63,451 bases of DNA from Bacillota bacterium (GTDB lineage Bacteria > Bacillota > Limnochordia > DTU087): the NCBI GenBank assembly GCA_012798695.1, contig JAAZMR010000012.1:1-63451 (forward strand), in the 5' to 3' direction. Shown one piece after another: positions 53,905 through 62,818 of this stretch (positions are counted from its first letter, which is position 1; the number at the start of each line of letters is the position of its first letter). The translations under genes were made by a program, and so were the position numbers. The notes below the pieces were generated by a model. The model saw only the letters and a program-made list of their open reading frames with translations. It did no database searches and was not told the origin of the DNA.

Positions 53905-54363
53905 TTGAGTGTGAAATTAGAAGATGTTCAGATATTGATCCAAGCTTTGCAGGATAGTGATCTGGTGGAGCTTGCCTGGGAAACTAATGATTCTAGGCTG
54001 GTCTTGAAAAAGGCGGCGGCTTGTGCCATCTCTCCCGCTCCTGGAGAGGCATTGCCGGCAGATCAGTTAGGGGTCCAAGAATCCGGACATGAACAGGAGA
54101 GGGCTGAGGAAGTCGAGGAAGGCCGTTTCACTATTTTGGCGCCGATGGTAGGTACGTTCTATCGTGCTCCAGCCCCGGATGCAGAACCATATGTACAGGT
54201 GGGCAGTATCGTGGAAATCGGCCAGCCGCTTTGTATAATTGAGGCTATGAAGCTCATGAACGAGATCGAATCAGAAGTCAGAGGCAGAGTGCTTGAGATC
54301 TTGGCAGAGAACGCCCAACCAGTGGAATACGGCCAGCCACTGTTCGTTATCGAGCAAGTCTGA
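53905..54363 (+). CDS. accB: Acetyl-CoA carboxylase biotin carboxyl carrier protein
   Basis: A 152-residue BCCP. A helical N-terminal part is followed by a Pro/Glu-rich linker and the biotinyl domain ([21 protein letters not shown]) with the biotin-attachment motif EAMKLMNE, Lys116. It donates carboxyl to the carboxyltransferase for malonyl-CoA synthesis. TTG 53905 is used since AAGGA is 7 bases away; GTG 53911 is an alternative. accB-accC after spoIIIA is a typical Firmicutes arrangement; accD and accA are not in the window. Confidence 0.94.
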   Translation: MSVKLEDVQILIQALQDSDLVELAWETNDSRLVLKKAAACAISPAPGEALPADQLGVQESGHEQERAEEVEEGRFTILAPMVGTFYRAPAPDAEPYVQVGSIVEIGQPLCIIEAMKLMNEIESEVRGRVLEILAENAQPVEYGQPLFVIEQV

Positions 54364-54401
54364 GACAAACTGTAGCAGGCCGCTGGGGGGAGGACTATGC
54401 C

Positions 54402-55751
54402 TTGTTTTCTAAAGTGTTGGTTGCCAATCGAGGCGAGATTGCTGTACGCATAATCCGAGCATGTAAGGAGATGGGGATCAGTACAGTCGCCATATATTCA
54501 GAGGCAGATCAGGCGGCACTGCATGTACGGTTAGCTGATGAGGCCGTATGTGTCGGGCCAGCCAGTTCGGCGAGAAGCTATCTTAACGTTCCTAACATAA
54601 TCAGTGCGGCCTTGCTTACCGGTGCCGAGGCTATCCATCCCGGTTATGGGTACCTGGCCGAAAGAGCAAGGTTTGCTGAGATCTGTGAAGATCATGGGAT
54701 TGAGTTCATCGGACCGAGGCCGGCCACCATTGAGCGCATGGGTGACAAGGCTGAGGCGAGGAGTGCTATGCAAGCTGCGGGAGTGCCGGTTATTGATGGA
54801 AGTGACGGCCCGGTGGAGTCTGACGCGGAAGCAGTCAGGATTGCTCAGGAAATAGGCTATCCCATCATTGTCAAGGCTTCGGCCGGTGGTGGGGGTAAGG
54901 GTATGCGGGTAGTCCGCAGCCAGGAAGACCTGATCCGGGCACTGAATTTGGCGAGAGCAGAGGCTGAGGCCGCGTTCGGTAGTAATGAAGTCTATGTTGA
55001 GAAATTTGTTGAACGGCCGCGCCACGTGGAAATCCAAATCGTTGCTGACAAGTACGGGAACATTGTTTATCTAGGTGAACGGGAGTGTTCACTGCAGCGT
55101 CGTCAGCAGAAGGTTTTGGAGGAAGCGCCATGTATTGCTATTACTCCTCGAATGCGGGAAGCTATGGGTCGGGCCGCGGTGGCAGGGGCTCGCGCGGTGG
55201 ATTATGTGAATACTGGTACTGTCGAGTTTTTGGTAGATGAATCAGGCAAATTCTATTTTATGGAAATGAATACCCGTATCCAAGTTGAGCATCCAGTAAC
55301 GGAGATGGTGACCGGTATTGATCTGGTGAAAGAACAGCTGCGGATCGCTGCTGGAAAGAAGCTTACTTACAGCCAGGAAGATATTACGTTGAGGGGACAT
55401 GCTGTCGAATGCCGGATCAATGCCGAAGACACGGCGGCGGGGTTCTTGCCCTCACCGGGGACGATTAGAGCCTACCACGCCCCGGGCGGCATGGGTGTTC
55501 GGGTAGACAGTAGCCTTTATACTGGCTGGGAGGTCTCCCCTTTCTATGATCCTATGGTTGCCAAGGTGATTACCTGGGGCCGCAATCGGGATGAAGCTAT
55601 TCGGCGCATGCGCCAAGCTCTCGATGAAATGGTCGTAGAAGGGATCCAGACCTCTATACCCTTTCACTTGGAACTGCTTAAAGATGCGGGATTTCAGAGT
55701 GGGGAATTTCACACTAAATATATTGAAGATGATTTTATGCCAAAACGATAG
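54402..55751 (+). CDS. accC: Biotin carboxylase subunit of acetyl-CoA carboxylase
   Basis: A 449-residue ATP-grasp enzyme carboxylating biotin on AccB. It starts MFSKVLVANRGEIAVRI. The ATP-grasp motifs GYPIIVKASAGGGGKGM, HVEIQIVADKYGNIVYLGER and the metal-ligand YFMEMNTRIQVEHPVTEMVTG are all seen. TTG 54402 lies 7 bases after GGGGGGAGG. It follows accB by 38 bases. Confidence 0.96.
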   Translation: MFSKVLVANRGEIAVRIIRACKEMGISTVAIYSEADQAALHVRLADEAVCVGPASSARSYLNVPNIISAALLTGAEAIHPGYGYLAERARFAEICEDHGIEFIGPRPATIERMGDKAEARSAMQAAGVPVIDGSDGPVESDAEAVRIAQEIGYPIIVKASAGGGGKGMRVVRSQEDLIRALNLARAEAEAAFGSNEVYVEKFVERPRHVEIQIVADKYGNIVYLGERECSLQRRQQKVLEEAPCIAITPRMREAMGRAAVAGARAVDYVNTGTVEFLVDESGKFYFMEMNTRIQVEHPVTEMVTGIDLVKEQLRIAAGKKLTYSQEDITLRGHAVECRINAEDTAAGFLPSPGTIRAYHAPGGMGVRVDSSLYTGWEVSPFYDPMVAKVITWGRNRDEAIRRMRQALDEMVVEGIQTSIPFHLELLKDAGFQSGEFHTKYIEDDFMPKR

Positions 55752-55817
55752 TGAAGCATAGAGGTAAGGTCAGAGAACCCTTGTACTGCAAAACAGGGTA
55801 GTGAGGTGGACACAATC

Positions 55818-56210
55818 ATGGCGGAGACCAAAGAGAGAACAGAGCTGGGAGAACTAAGAATTGCCAACGAAGTTGTGGGAGTTATCGCTGGGCTGGCTGC
55901 TACCGAGGTAGAAGGTGTGGCAGGAATGAGTGGTGGTCTTGCCGGTGGGATTGCAGAAATGTTGGGAAGGCGCAATCTATCCAAAGGAGTCAAGGTTGAG
56001 GTTGGGGAAGAACAAGCTGCCATAGATCTTTTTGTTATCGTAGAATATGGGGTGCGCATACCCGACATTGCCTGGAAAATTCAAGAAAATGTCAAGAGGG
56101 CCATCGAGGGTATGACCGGGCTTGAGGTTGTGGAAGTGAATGTGCACGTACAGGGCGTGAATTTCCCCCAGGTGGAGGAGCGGGTTGAGGAACAGCCCCG
56201 GGTGCGGTAA
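55818..56210 (+). CDS. Asp23/Gls24-family envelope stress protein
   Basis: A 130-residue Asp23 domain protein (ELRIANEVVGVIAGLAATEVE, GVKVEVGEEQAAIDLFVIVEYG, VKRAIEGMTGLEVVEVNVHV). In Staphylococcus Asp23 is membrane-tethered by AmaP. Here it is followed by an AmaP-like gene and DUF2273, the usual triad (asp23-amaP-DUF2273), then nusB. ATG 55818 with GAGGTGG SD. Confidence 0.93.
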   Translation: MAETKERTELGELRIANEVVGVIAGLAATEVEGVAGMSGGLAGGIAEMLGRRNLSKGVKVEVGEEQAAIDLFVIVEYGVRIPDIAWKIQENVKRAIEGMTGLEVVEVNVHVQGVNFPQVEERVEEQPRVR

Positions 56211-56248
56211 GTCGATACCTTAGGAGTTAGAGTTGGGGGGCAACTGAT

Positions 56249-56782
56249 GTGAAATGGCTGGAAAAGCTAATAATCCTCCTGGTCTCTCTCTTCCTGTTGG
56301 CGAGTGGAATTAGTCTGTGTGCACTGGCCATGGGATGGCAAGGACAAGCTTTGGTCAATTGGCTCTTGTCACTACGAGAAACCCCTTTTGATGGCGCTGT
56401 GCTGGGAGCGGCTTTGCTGTTGGCAGCTCTGTATCTTCTGGCCGTACTCATACGAGAACAGCAGGAAGTGCAGTCTATTGTTCAAGAGACAGAACTTGGC
56501 CAAGTAGAGATTTCTCTGAGGGCTGTCGCCAACTTGGTCCAGCGGGTGGCACGGGAAATCCCCGGTGTCCGCGACCTTGCCCCGATTGTCAAAGTTGATC
56601 CTCAGGGATTGGATGTCCGTGTAGTCGCTCAGGTGGCACCGGGCTTGAGTATCCCGGTGCTGGCCAACGAGGTCCAGACATTGATCAGGGGTTATCTGCA
56701 TGAGACAGTGGGATACCCTGTGCATAGAGTTATGGTGGAGGTTAGGGACATACGTCCAGACAACAAACCAAGAATTGACTGA
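56249..56782 (+). CDS. amaP: AmaP-like alkaline shock anchoring protein
   Basis: A 177-residue membrane protein. Two helices lie in the first ~75 residues (IILLVSLFLLASGISLCALA and AVLGAALLLAALYLLAVLI). A cytoplasmic Asp23-like domain follows (VEISLRAVANLVQRVAREIPGV, VDPQGLDVRVVAQVAPGLSIP, VGYPVHRVMVEVRDIRP). It would anchor Asp23 at the membrane. GTG start after GGGGGG. Confidence 0.85.
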   Translation: MKWLEKLIILLVSLFLLASGISLCALAMGWQGQALVNWLLSLRETPFDGAVLGAALLLAALYLLAVLIREQQEVQSIVQETELGQVEISLRAVANLVQRVAREIPGVRDLAPIVKVDPQGLDVRVVAQVAPGLSIPVLANEVQTLIRGYLHETVGYPVHRVMVEVRDIRPDNKPRID

Positions 56783-56808
56783 AGGAAGCTCCCTGGGAGA
56801 GGACTTAA

Positions 56809-57054
56809 ATGGGGTGTGGTGTCGTGGATGAACGCCTGGAGGACTTATTGACATGGGCAGTGGCGAACAAAGGCAAAATACTGGGCACTGGTACAGGCAT
56901 ACTTCTGGGCTGGCTGACCATTCGTTATGGCCTAGCGAAAGCGATTTTCGTGCTTTTGTGCCTGATTCTTGGTTATAGTGTGGGGGCTCGTCTGGATGAG
57001 CAAAAGGATGTCCGGGGCCTTTTGGGGGGACTGTTTTCTTCTAGGCGGCGGTAG
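56809..57054 (+). CDS. DUF2273 small membrane protein
   Basis: An 81-residue protein with two hydrophobic helices separated by a short loop: GKILGTGTGILLGWLTIRYG, then KAIFVLLCLILGYSVGARLD, ending in a basic tail. This is DUF2273, commonly third in the asp23-amaP set. ATG 56809 or GTG 56824. Likely part of the envelope stress module. Confidence 0.85.
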   Translation: MGCGVVDERLEDLLTWAVANKGKILGTGTGILLGWLTIRYGLAKAIFVLLCLILGYSVGARLDEQKDVRGLLGGLFSSRRR

Positions 57055-57093
57055 GCGATCAATCTAACTACAGAAACATAAAGAAGTGAGGAT

Positions 57094-57519
57094 ATGCAGA
57101 GGAGACAAGCAAGGGAGGCAGTCCTTCAGGCACTATTTCAAGTCGATGTGGGCAAAGTTGCAGTGGATGATGCCATTACTTACGCGGTGATGTTCAATGA
57201 ATTAACTGGGGATGCGGAGGAGTTCTGTCGCTCCTTGTTCCAAGGGGTTATCGCTAAGCAAACCAGTATCGATCAAACCATTGAGCGTTTGGCCGTTGAT
57301 TGGAGCCTCCATCGATTGGGAAATGTAGATAGGAATGTACTGCGCATAGCTTTGTATGAATTGATGTATAGGGAAGATATTCCTGTAGGGGCGACTATTA
57401 ATGAGGCAGTAGAGATCGCGAAGGCCTTTGGGAACAACAATTCAGGTCGCTTCATTAATGGAATATTGGGCCAGTTCACCCGGGATGATGATCACGGGGG
57501 AGCCGAAAGTGAAAGGTAG
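57094..57519 (+). CDS. nusB: Transcription antitermination factor NusB
   Basis: A 141-residue all-helical factor forming the NusB-NusE complex at boxA for rRNA antitermination. Opening MQRRQAREAVLQALFQVDVG and C-terminal IPVGATINEAVEIAKAFG, RFINGILGQ are diagnostic. In OLE-bearing Firmicutes nusB heads the xse-isp neighbourhood. The end overlaps the next gene's GTG by 11 bases. Confidence 0.96.
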   Translation: MQRRQAREAVLQALFQVDVGKVAVDDAITYAVMFNELTGDAEEFCRSLFQGVIAKQTSIDQTIERLAVDWSLHRLGNVDRNVLRIALYELMYREDIPVGATINEAVEIAKAFGNNNSGRFINGILGQFTRDDDHGGAESER

Positions 57520-58549
57520 AAACTCATTGGGGCATGAAAACAGACAAGCCGCCATACTCGGCATCGATACCAGTTGTTATACGACATCGGTGGCCGTTGT
57601 CGGCGGAAAGAGTTTGGTCATTGACCGCCGGTTACTTTTGGAGGTGCCTCTGGGCAAGAGAGGATTACGCCAAGCAGAGGCGGTTTTTCAGCATGTGAAG
57701 AATCTGCCACTGCTTTTGGCAGAGGTGCTCCCCCGTGGGGATATGGTCGGAGTAGCCGTCAGCAGTAAACCTCGCTCAGGCAGCGGCTCATATATGCCAG
57801 TGTTTAAGGCTGGAGAAGCGATCGCGCGCAGCTTAGCTCTAGCCTGGGATGTACCGTGTTTTCTGACCAGCCATCAGGCAGGCCATATTTGGGCTGGATT
57901 ATGGGGTGGTGAGATCTGCCCACATGGGAGGTTTCTGGCCTTGCATATTTCTGGAGGCACGACTGAAATCGTCTCTGTGGGCTTTGGCGAGGTAGCTGGC
58001 GAAGGCGAAGATCTTATGGAAATAGAGCACATAGGGGGAAGTCTGGATATTCACGCGGGACAGCTTATCGATCGGATTGGCGTGAAAATGGGGCTGCCCT
58101 TTCCTGCTGGCCCAAGACTAGAACGCCTGGCGATAGATGGCCGCCAGCGGGGCATACCCCCTTTCATCTTGCCGGTCTCGGTCAGTGGCCTGCATTTGAA
58201 CTTTTCCGGACCGGAGACAGCAGCAATCAGGGCATTGGAGGCAGGCTCTGAACCTGCTGGGGTAGCACAAGGTATAGAAAGGTGTGTAGCTGAGAGTCTC
58301 ACAGCCCTGGTCAAGCATGCTGCTGCGGCTTCTGACCTGAATAGAGTGCTTGTCGTCGGGGGAGTAGCGGCAAACCAGCATGTGCGCCGGTATCTGGAGA
58401 ACCATCTAGAGAAGGTGGGTATCAATACTGCTTTTGCCCCGAGGGGATTGAGCAGTGATAACGCTGTGGGTGTAGCCGCCTATGGCCGGTGGAGGGCCTT
58501 AGGCAAAATGAAGAGCACCGATTGCCTGGGCCAACATAGAATCGATTAA
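57509..58549 (+). CDS. TsaD/Kae1-like paralogue (O-sialoglycoprotein endopeptidase family)
   Basis: A 346-residue ASKHA-fold protein related to TsaD, which makes t6A37 in tRNA. It begins ILGIDTSCYTTSVAVV (TsaD usually has TSCDET). It keeps HQAGH as HxxxH, LHISGGTTEIV, GGSLDIHAGQLIDRIGVKMG, VSGLHLNFSGPETAAI and the third metal ligand in GLSSDNAVGVAAYG. The nusB-xseA setting and Tyr-Thr-Thr variant mark a clostridial paralogue distinct from the true TsaD, which lies outside this window if present. GTG 57509 follows GGGGGAG; the longer frame overlaps nusB heavily. Confidence 0.8.
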   Translation: MKGRNSLGHENRQAAILGIDTSCYTTSVAVVGGKSLVIDRRLLLEVPLGKRGLRQAEAVFQHVKNLPLLLAEVLPRGDMVGVAVSSKPRSGSGSYMPVFKAGEAIARSLALAWDVPCFLTSHQAGHIWAGLWGGEICPHGRFLALHISGGTTEIVSVGFGEVAGEGEDLMEIEHIGGSLDIHAGQLIDRIGVKMGLPFPAGPRLERLAIDGRQRGIPPFILPVSVSGLHLNFSGPETAAIRALEAGSEPAGVAQGIERCVAESLTALVKHAAAASDLNRVLVVGGVAANQHVRRYLENHLEKVGINTAFAPRGLSSDNAVGVAAYGRWRALGKMKSTDCLGQHRID

Positions 58550-58646
58550 GGTGAAGTGCAAGTCTAGTTATCAATTGCCAAAATCATGCATAGACTCCTA
58601 CTAGAGTGTTTGGGCTGTGGACCAATCGTAGGGGAGGTTATGTGAG

Positions 58647-58805
58647 ATGTGGTGGAAACTGTTGATCGGAGGCATCCTAGGTCTCTTAGTCGGGCACTAT
58701 GTGGCTCCGGGCTATTGGCTGTGGGTGATTATCGGGCTGGTCCTCGGTTATTTGGTGGAGGCATGGACTGAAAGACAGAGCCGAGCCGGGAAAGCTGAAA
58801 ACTAG
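58647..58805 (+). CDS. 52-residue two-helix small membrane protein
   Basis: A short ORF with ATG at 58647, nine bases after GGGGAGG. It encodes 52 residues: hydrophobic WWKLLIGGILGLLVGHYVAP, then GYWLWVIIGLVLGYLVEAW, and a charged tail (TERQSRAGKAEN). The Gly-rich double helix resembles DUF2273-like small proteins. It lies in the gap between the TsaD-like gene and xseA and ends 54 bases before a terminator, suggesting it belongs with the upstream unit. No family is assigned. Confidence 0.65.
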   Translation: MWWKLLIGGILGLLVGHYVAPGYWLWVIIGLVLGYLVEAWTERQSRAGKAEN

Positions 58806-58859
58806 CTAGATGATCGGATAGCTAAGACCAACATGCTTGGCGGTGGAGAGACAGTAGGG

Positions 58860-58885
58860 AGGGTCGGCGCGGTCGACCCTTTTTT
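58860..58885 (+). terminator. Intrinsic terminator before xseA
   Basis: AGGGTCG (58860-58866) pairs with CGACCCT (58874-58880) around a 7-nt loop, merging into a run of six T residues (58880-58885). It ends the nusB / TsaD-like / small-protein unit. Confidence 0.87.
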
Positions 58886-58949
58886 CATGCATATGGCACA
58901 GAGCAGGGAAGTTGTCATTTGGCATAGAAAACAGTAGCGGGTGAAGCAA

Positions 58950-60248
58950 ATGTCACAGATTCCTTTGGGAATAGAAGAACCAACCGCTGCCGGTCCGCCG
59001 GTTTATTCAGTTTCAGAAGTTACTCGCCTGTTGAAGCGGTATGTAGAAGGAGAACCATTATTTCGCTATATCACTGTCTGTGGAGAGATATCCAATTTTA
59101 AGCACCACAGCTCGGGCCACATGTATTTTGTCCTCAAAGATGCGCAAAGCAGTATTCGCTGTGTCATGTTCCGCAGTCATAATGGCCGTTTGCGTTTCCT
59201 CCCAGAGAATGGGCTAGAAGTATATGCTACAGGTTCCATCGGTATTTACGAAACCGGTGGTCTATATCAGCTCTATGTAGAGTACCTCGAACCGCGTGGC
59301 ATGGGCGATCTGCATCTGGCTTTCCAGCAGCTAAAGGATAAGCTCCAAGAGGAGGGGCTATTCGATCCGGCCAGAAAACGGTCGATTCCCTTTCTGCCTC
59401 GGCGAGTTGGAGTAGTCACATCGCCGACCGGGGCTGCTATCCGAGATATTGTCAGCATCCTCACCAGGAGGATGCCGGGGGTAGATATCCTGGTGGCTCC
59501 CGCCCAAGTGCAGGGCCGCGAAGCCGCTGCCAGCATCGTGGCTGCCTTAGAAGCTTTGACCCAGTGGGGAGAAGTGGATGTAATCATATTGGGCCGCGGC
59601 GGAGGTTCTTTGGAGGACCTATGGCCTTTCAATGAGGAGTTAGTAGCCCGAGCGGTTTACGCTTGCCCGGTACCGATTATTTCTGCTGTCGGGCATGAAA
59701 CTGATATCACTATCTGTGACTTTGTCGCCGATTTGCGGGCTCCCACTCCGTCGGGGGCGGCAGAGTTGGCAGTACCGGTGACCGCTGATCTGCAGGCAGG
59801 CCTAGGGGAAATGGAAACACGGCTGCATAGGGCTTTGCTAAGGGGCTGTCAGCACAAGCGAGAGAGGATCACTCATCTAGGGCGCATGCTCAAGAGTTAC
59901 AGTCCTGATGATATGATTAGGCAAAAACGACAGCGTCTAGATGAATTAACCCCACGGCTGTTGAGTGCTGTGCAGCGACATGTTGCATCAGAAAAACGTG
60001 AGCTAGAGATGGTGGTTCAGCGGCTGGATAATCTCAGCCCCCTTTCCGTTTTGACCAGGGGATACGCTATTGCTCGTGACAGCGTATCTATGGCACCGAT
60101 AGTTTCGGTTACGCAGGCCAATACGGGGATGGGAGTGGACGTGCTCTTGCAGGATGGAATTTTGCAGGTAGAAGTACGGCATGTTGAAAAAGGCGGTAAT
60201 CATCGGCAGGCGCTTGCACCGAATGCCGGAGAAGAGGGTGAAGATTAA
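58950..60248 (+). CDS. xseA: Exodeoxyribonuclease VII large subunit
   Basis: A 432-residue nuclease subunit (XseA). An N-terminal OB-fold (VYSVSEVTRLLKRYVEGEP, VCGEISNFKHHSSGHMYFVLKD) precedes the catalytic region (RVGVVTSPTGAAIRDIVSIL, VDVIILGRGGGSLEDLWPFNEE, VGHETDITICDFVADLRAPTPS) and a helical C terminus. Exo VII removes single-stranded ends. ATG 58950 is chosen (GGGTGA upstream); GTG 58941 is possible. xseA-xseB-ispA are closely packed, with 3-4 base gaps. Confidence 0.95.
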   Translation: MSQIPLGIEEPTAAGPPVYSVSEVTRLLKRYVEGEPLFRYITVCGEISNFKHHSSGHMYFVLKDAQSSIRCVMFRSHNGRLRFLPENGLEVYATGSIGIYETGGLYQLYVEYLEPRGMGDLHLAFQQLKDKLQEEGLFDPARKRSIPFLPRRVGVVTSPTGAAIRDIVSILTRRMPGVDILVAPAQVQGREAAASIVAALEALTQWGEVDVIILGRGGGSLEDLWPFNEELVARAVYACPVPIISAVGHETDITICDFVADLRAPTPSGAAELAVPVTADLQAGLGEMETRLHRALLRGCQHKRERITHLGRMLKSYSPDDMIRQKRQRLDELTPRLLSAVQRHVASEKRELEMVVQRLDNLSPLSVLTRGYAIARDSVSMAPIVSVTQANTGMGVDVLLQDGILQVEVRHVEKGGNHRQALAPNAGEEGED

Positions 60249-60251
60249 GCG

Positions 60252-60497
60252 ATGGGCGCTCAAAAAACGTTTGAAGAGAATTTGGCTGACTTGGAGAAGA
60301 TTATAGGCCAGCTGGAAAAAGGAGATGTCCCCCTTAGTGAGTCCCTCACACTGTTCGAGGAGGGCGTGCAGCTGATTCGCCTTTGTTCGAAACAGCTTGA
60401 TGCAGCTGAGGCGAGGATAGCGCAACTCGTGACCGATGAACAGAGCGGGGCAAGAATGGCTCCCTTTGATCTGGAGGGTGAAAGCAAAGGAGTTTAG
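60252..60497 (+). CDS. xseB: Exodeoxyribonuclease VII small subunit
   Basis: An 81-residue helical small subunit, with FEENLADLEKIIGQLEKGDVPLSESLTLFEEG spanning residues 6-37, which is the XseB signature. Starts 3 bases after xseA and ends 4 bases before ispA. Confidence 0.96.
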   Translation: MGAQKTFEENLADLEKIIGQLEKGDVPLSESLTLFEEGVQLIRLCSKQLDAAEARIAQLVTDEQSGARMAPFDLEGESKGV

Positions 60498-60501
60498 AGC
60501 T

Positions 60502-61401
60502 ATGATTCTAGAAAGATTCATGGAAGAGCATTTGCCAGGCATAGAAAGAGAACTAGATCAGTGTCTGCCTACCGAAGCGGCTTATCCGGAGCGACTGCAT
60601 GCATCAATGCGTTACAGTACCCTGGGGGGAGGCAAACGCCTACGGGGTTTACTGGCGGTGGCATCTACGGAAATGGTAAGCAAAGGCCGATCTGATTTGA
60701 CGCCAGCGGCCTATAGATTAGCTGCGGCTGTGGAGATGCTGCATGCTTACTCCCTGATCCACGATGATTTGCCTTGTATGGATGATGATGATTTTCGACG
60801 AGGGAAGCTTTCCAACCACAAGGTTTTTGGTGAAGCTTTGGCAGTATTGGCCGGGGATGCGCTTCTAACGGAGAGCTTTGCGTTGTTAGCCCAGCTAGAG
60901 GAACTGGGAGTGCCAGCCAAGCAAGTTACCAAGATTGTCAGGGAAATGGCTCGGGCCGGCGGCAGTCTTGGTCTTATTGGCGGACAAGTCGTAGACTTGG
61001 AGTCAGAGGGTCGCGTAATATCGGCAGAGATGCTAGAGTATATTCACACTCATAAGACGGGTGCCCTGTTTCGGGCGGTCCTGCGATGTGGGGCTATGAT
61101 CGGTGGGGCCGATGTCAAGGAACTACATGCTGTGACCAGGTATGCCGAGTGCTTTGGCCTATGCTTTCAAATCACCGATGATATCCTGGATGTGGTTGGT
61201 GATGAGGCCAAATTGGGCAAGAAGATCGGCAGTGACGCCGAGCAGCAAAAGATTACGTATGTATCATTATATGGGTTAGATAGGGCTCGCCAGCTTGCTG
61301 CCAACACCATGGAAGAGGCCAAGGCAGCAGTAGTTGAATTTCGGCCTGCCAGTGATATCCTTTGCCAGCTAGCAGAATTTGTGGTACAGCGAGACCACTA
61401 A
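60502..61401 (+). CDS. ispA: Geranyl/farnesyl diphosphate synthase
   Basis: A 299-residue trans-prenyltransferase elongating IPP/DMAPP to farnesyl diphosphate for lipid carriers. The first aspartate-rich motif is HDDLPCMDDDD (Asp88/89 to Asp94); the second is TDDILD (226-230). LGGGKRLRG (IPP-binding) and GGQVVDL are also present. ATG 60502 lies 9 bases after AAAGGAG. In OLE-containing Firmicutes ispA lies directly upstream of the OLE RNA gene; here a malic enzyme gene comes between. Confidence 0.95.
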   Translation: MILERFMEEHLPGIERELDQCLPTEAAYPERLHASMRYSTLGGGKRLRGLLAVASTEMVSKGRSDLTPAAYRLAAAVEMLHAYSLIHDDLPCMDDDDFRRGKLSNHKVFGEALAVLAGDALLTESFALLAQLEELGVPAKQVTKIVREMARAGGSLGLIGGQVVDLESEGRVISAEMLEYIHTHKTGALFRAVLRCGAMIGGADVKELHAVTRYAECFGLCFQITDDILDVVGDEAKLGKKIGSDAEQQKITYVSLYGLDRARQLAANTMEEAKAAVVEFRPASDILCQLAEFVVQRDH

Positions 61402-61497
61402 TGTGCTTTTGGTATGGGGTGGTTGTGTCTCCGGAAATCTACTAAAAGACTTACCCATGGCCCAATTCGACAGGGAATGGCGTTAGGAGGTAGCTCA

Positions 61498-62727
61498 TTG
61501 GATGTATATTCTAGATCACTGGATTTCCATAGACAACTCCAAGGAAAAATCGAAGTAGTAAGTCGAGCACAAGTAAATAATGCAGCGGATCTGAGTCTTG
61601 CTTACTCCCCAGGTGTAGCAGAGCCTTGTCGAAGAATTGCTGCCGATCAAGAGTCGGTTTACGATTATACCGGGAAGGGCAATATGATTGCTGTCGTCTC
61701 CGATGGCTCAGCCGTATTGGGGTTAGGCAATATCGGGCCAGACGCGGCCTTACCGGTGATGGAAGGCAAAGCGGTATTGTTTAAGCAGTTCGCCGGTATA
61801 AATGCAGTGCCGATCTGCCTTAATACACAAGATCCAGGCCAAATCGTAGAGATAGTAAAGAGCTTGGCTCCTACCTTTGCCGGGATCAATCTCGAGGATA
61901 TCAGTGCTCCACGGTGTTTTGAGATCGAAGAGCGGCTGCAGGCAGAGACAGATATGCTCGTTTTCCACGATGATCAGCACGGTACGGCGGTAGTAGTCCT
62001 TGCCGGCTTGATCAATGCCAGCCGGGCAGTGGGCAGGGACTTGCGAGACCTGAGGGTGGTAGTCAATGGAGTGGGTGCTGCCGGTTCCAGTATTGTTCGC
62101 CTCTTGCATCTGTATGGGGTACACCAGATCATCGCTTGTGACAAAGACGGGGCAATCTATTTGGGCAAGCCGGGGATGCATCCGGTTCATGCTGAGATCG
62201 CCAAGATGACCAACCTTGACCGGGAACCAGGCCATTTGGCAGATATTATCGCTGGGCAGGATGTTTTTGTGGGAGTGTCGGCTCCCAATATTGTGACTAC
62301 ATCCATGGTGCGCTCCATGAATGATGATCCGATCATTTTCGCTCTGGCCAATCCAGAACCAGAAATTACTGTAGAGCTCGCCTTGTCAGCAGGGGCCAAG
62401 GTAGTTGCCTCGGGGCGCTCGGATTATCCTAACCAGGTCAATAATGTCTTGGGTTTTCCCGGCATATTCCGGGGTGCGCTGGACGTCAGGGCAACAGTGA
62501 TTAATGATCGTATGAAAATCGCGGCCGCAGAGGCGATAGCCGGCCTAATTGATAAGAGCGAGCTGCGAACCGATTACATAATTCCAGAGCCTTTTGATCG
62601 GCGGGTAGTGCCCGAGGTAGCCACCGCGGTTGGCAGGATGGCGATAGAAACAAAAGCAGCCCGCAAGGTGCTTACCTCGCAAGAGCTTCATAAGAAGGCT
62701 CTATCCTGGATTGAGCACCAGGAATAA
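61498..62727 (+). CDS. NAD(P)-dependent malic enzyme
   Basis: A 409-residue malic enzyme oxidatively decarboxylating malate to pyruvate. It has LSLAYSPGVAEPCRRIA, YTGKGNMIAVVSDGSAVLGLGNIGP (substrate/cofactor entry), DLEDI-like acidic region (INLEDISAPRCFEIEERL), FHDDQHGTAVVVLAGL and the dinucleotide-binding VVNGVGAAGSSIVRLL. The length fits the small bacterial type. TTG 61498 is chosen since TAGGAGGTAG lies 6 bases upstream; longer starts add residues with no family match. It sits between ispA and the large structured RNA, replacing the usual direct ispA-OLE contact. Confidence 0.93.
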   Translation: MDVYSRSLDFHRQLQGKIEVVSRAQVNNAADLSLAYSPGVAEPCRRIAADQESVYDYTGKGNMIAVVSDGSAVLGLGNIGPDAALPVMEGKAVLFKQFAGINAVPICLNTQDPGQIVEIVKSLAPTFAGINLEDISAPRCFEIEERLQAETDMLVFHDDQHGTAVVVLAGLINASRAVGRDLRDLRVVVNGVGAAGSSIVRLLHLYGVHQIIACDKDGAIYLGKPGMHPVHAEIAKMTNLDREPGHLADIIAGQDVFVGVSAPNIVTTSMVRSMNDDPIIFALANPEPEITVELALSAGAKVVASGRSDYPNQVNNVLGFPGIFRGALDVRATVINDRMKIAAAEAIAGLIDKSELRTDYIIPEPFDRRVVPEVATAVGRMAIETKAARKVLTSQELHKKALSWIEHQE

Positions 62728-62789
62728 AGATGAAGCGTTGGCCAAGAATTGATGCAGTGGTAGCACCCTTTTGAGGGCTTTTGATGGTC

Positions 62790-62818
62790 TTGAGACTTTG
62801 CTGAGGTTATGATATAAT
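62790..62818 (+). promoter_or_regulatory. Promoter for the OLE-type RNA
   Basis: TTGAGA (62790-62795) and TATAAT (62813-62818) separated by 17 bp. The predicted start, near 62825, is about six bases before the terminal helix of the RNA at 62831, so the RNA can be transcribed independently of the malic enzyme gene. Confidence 0.8.
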
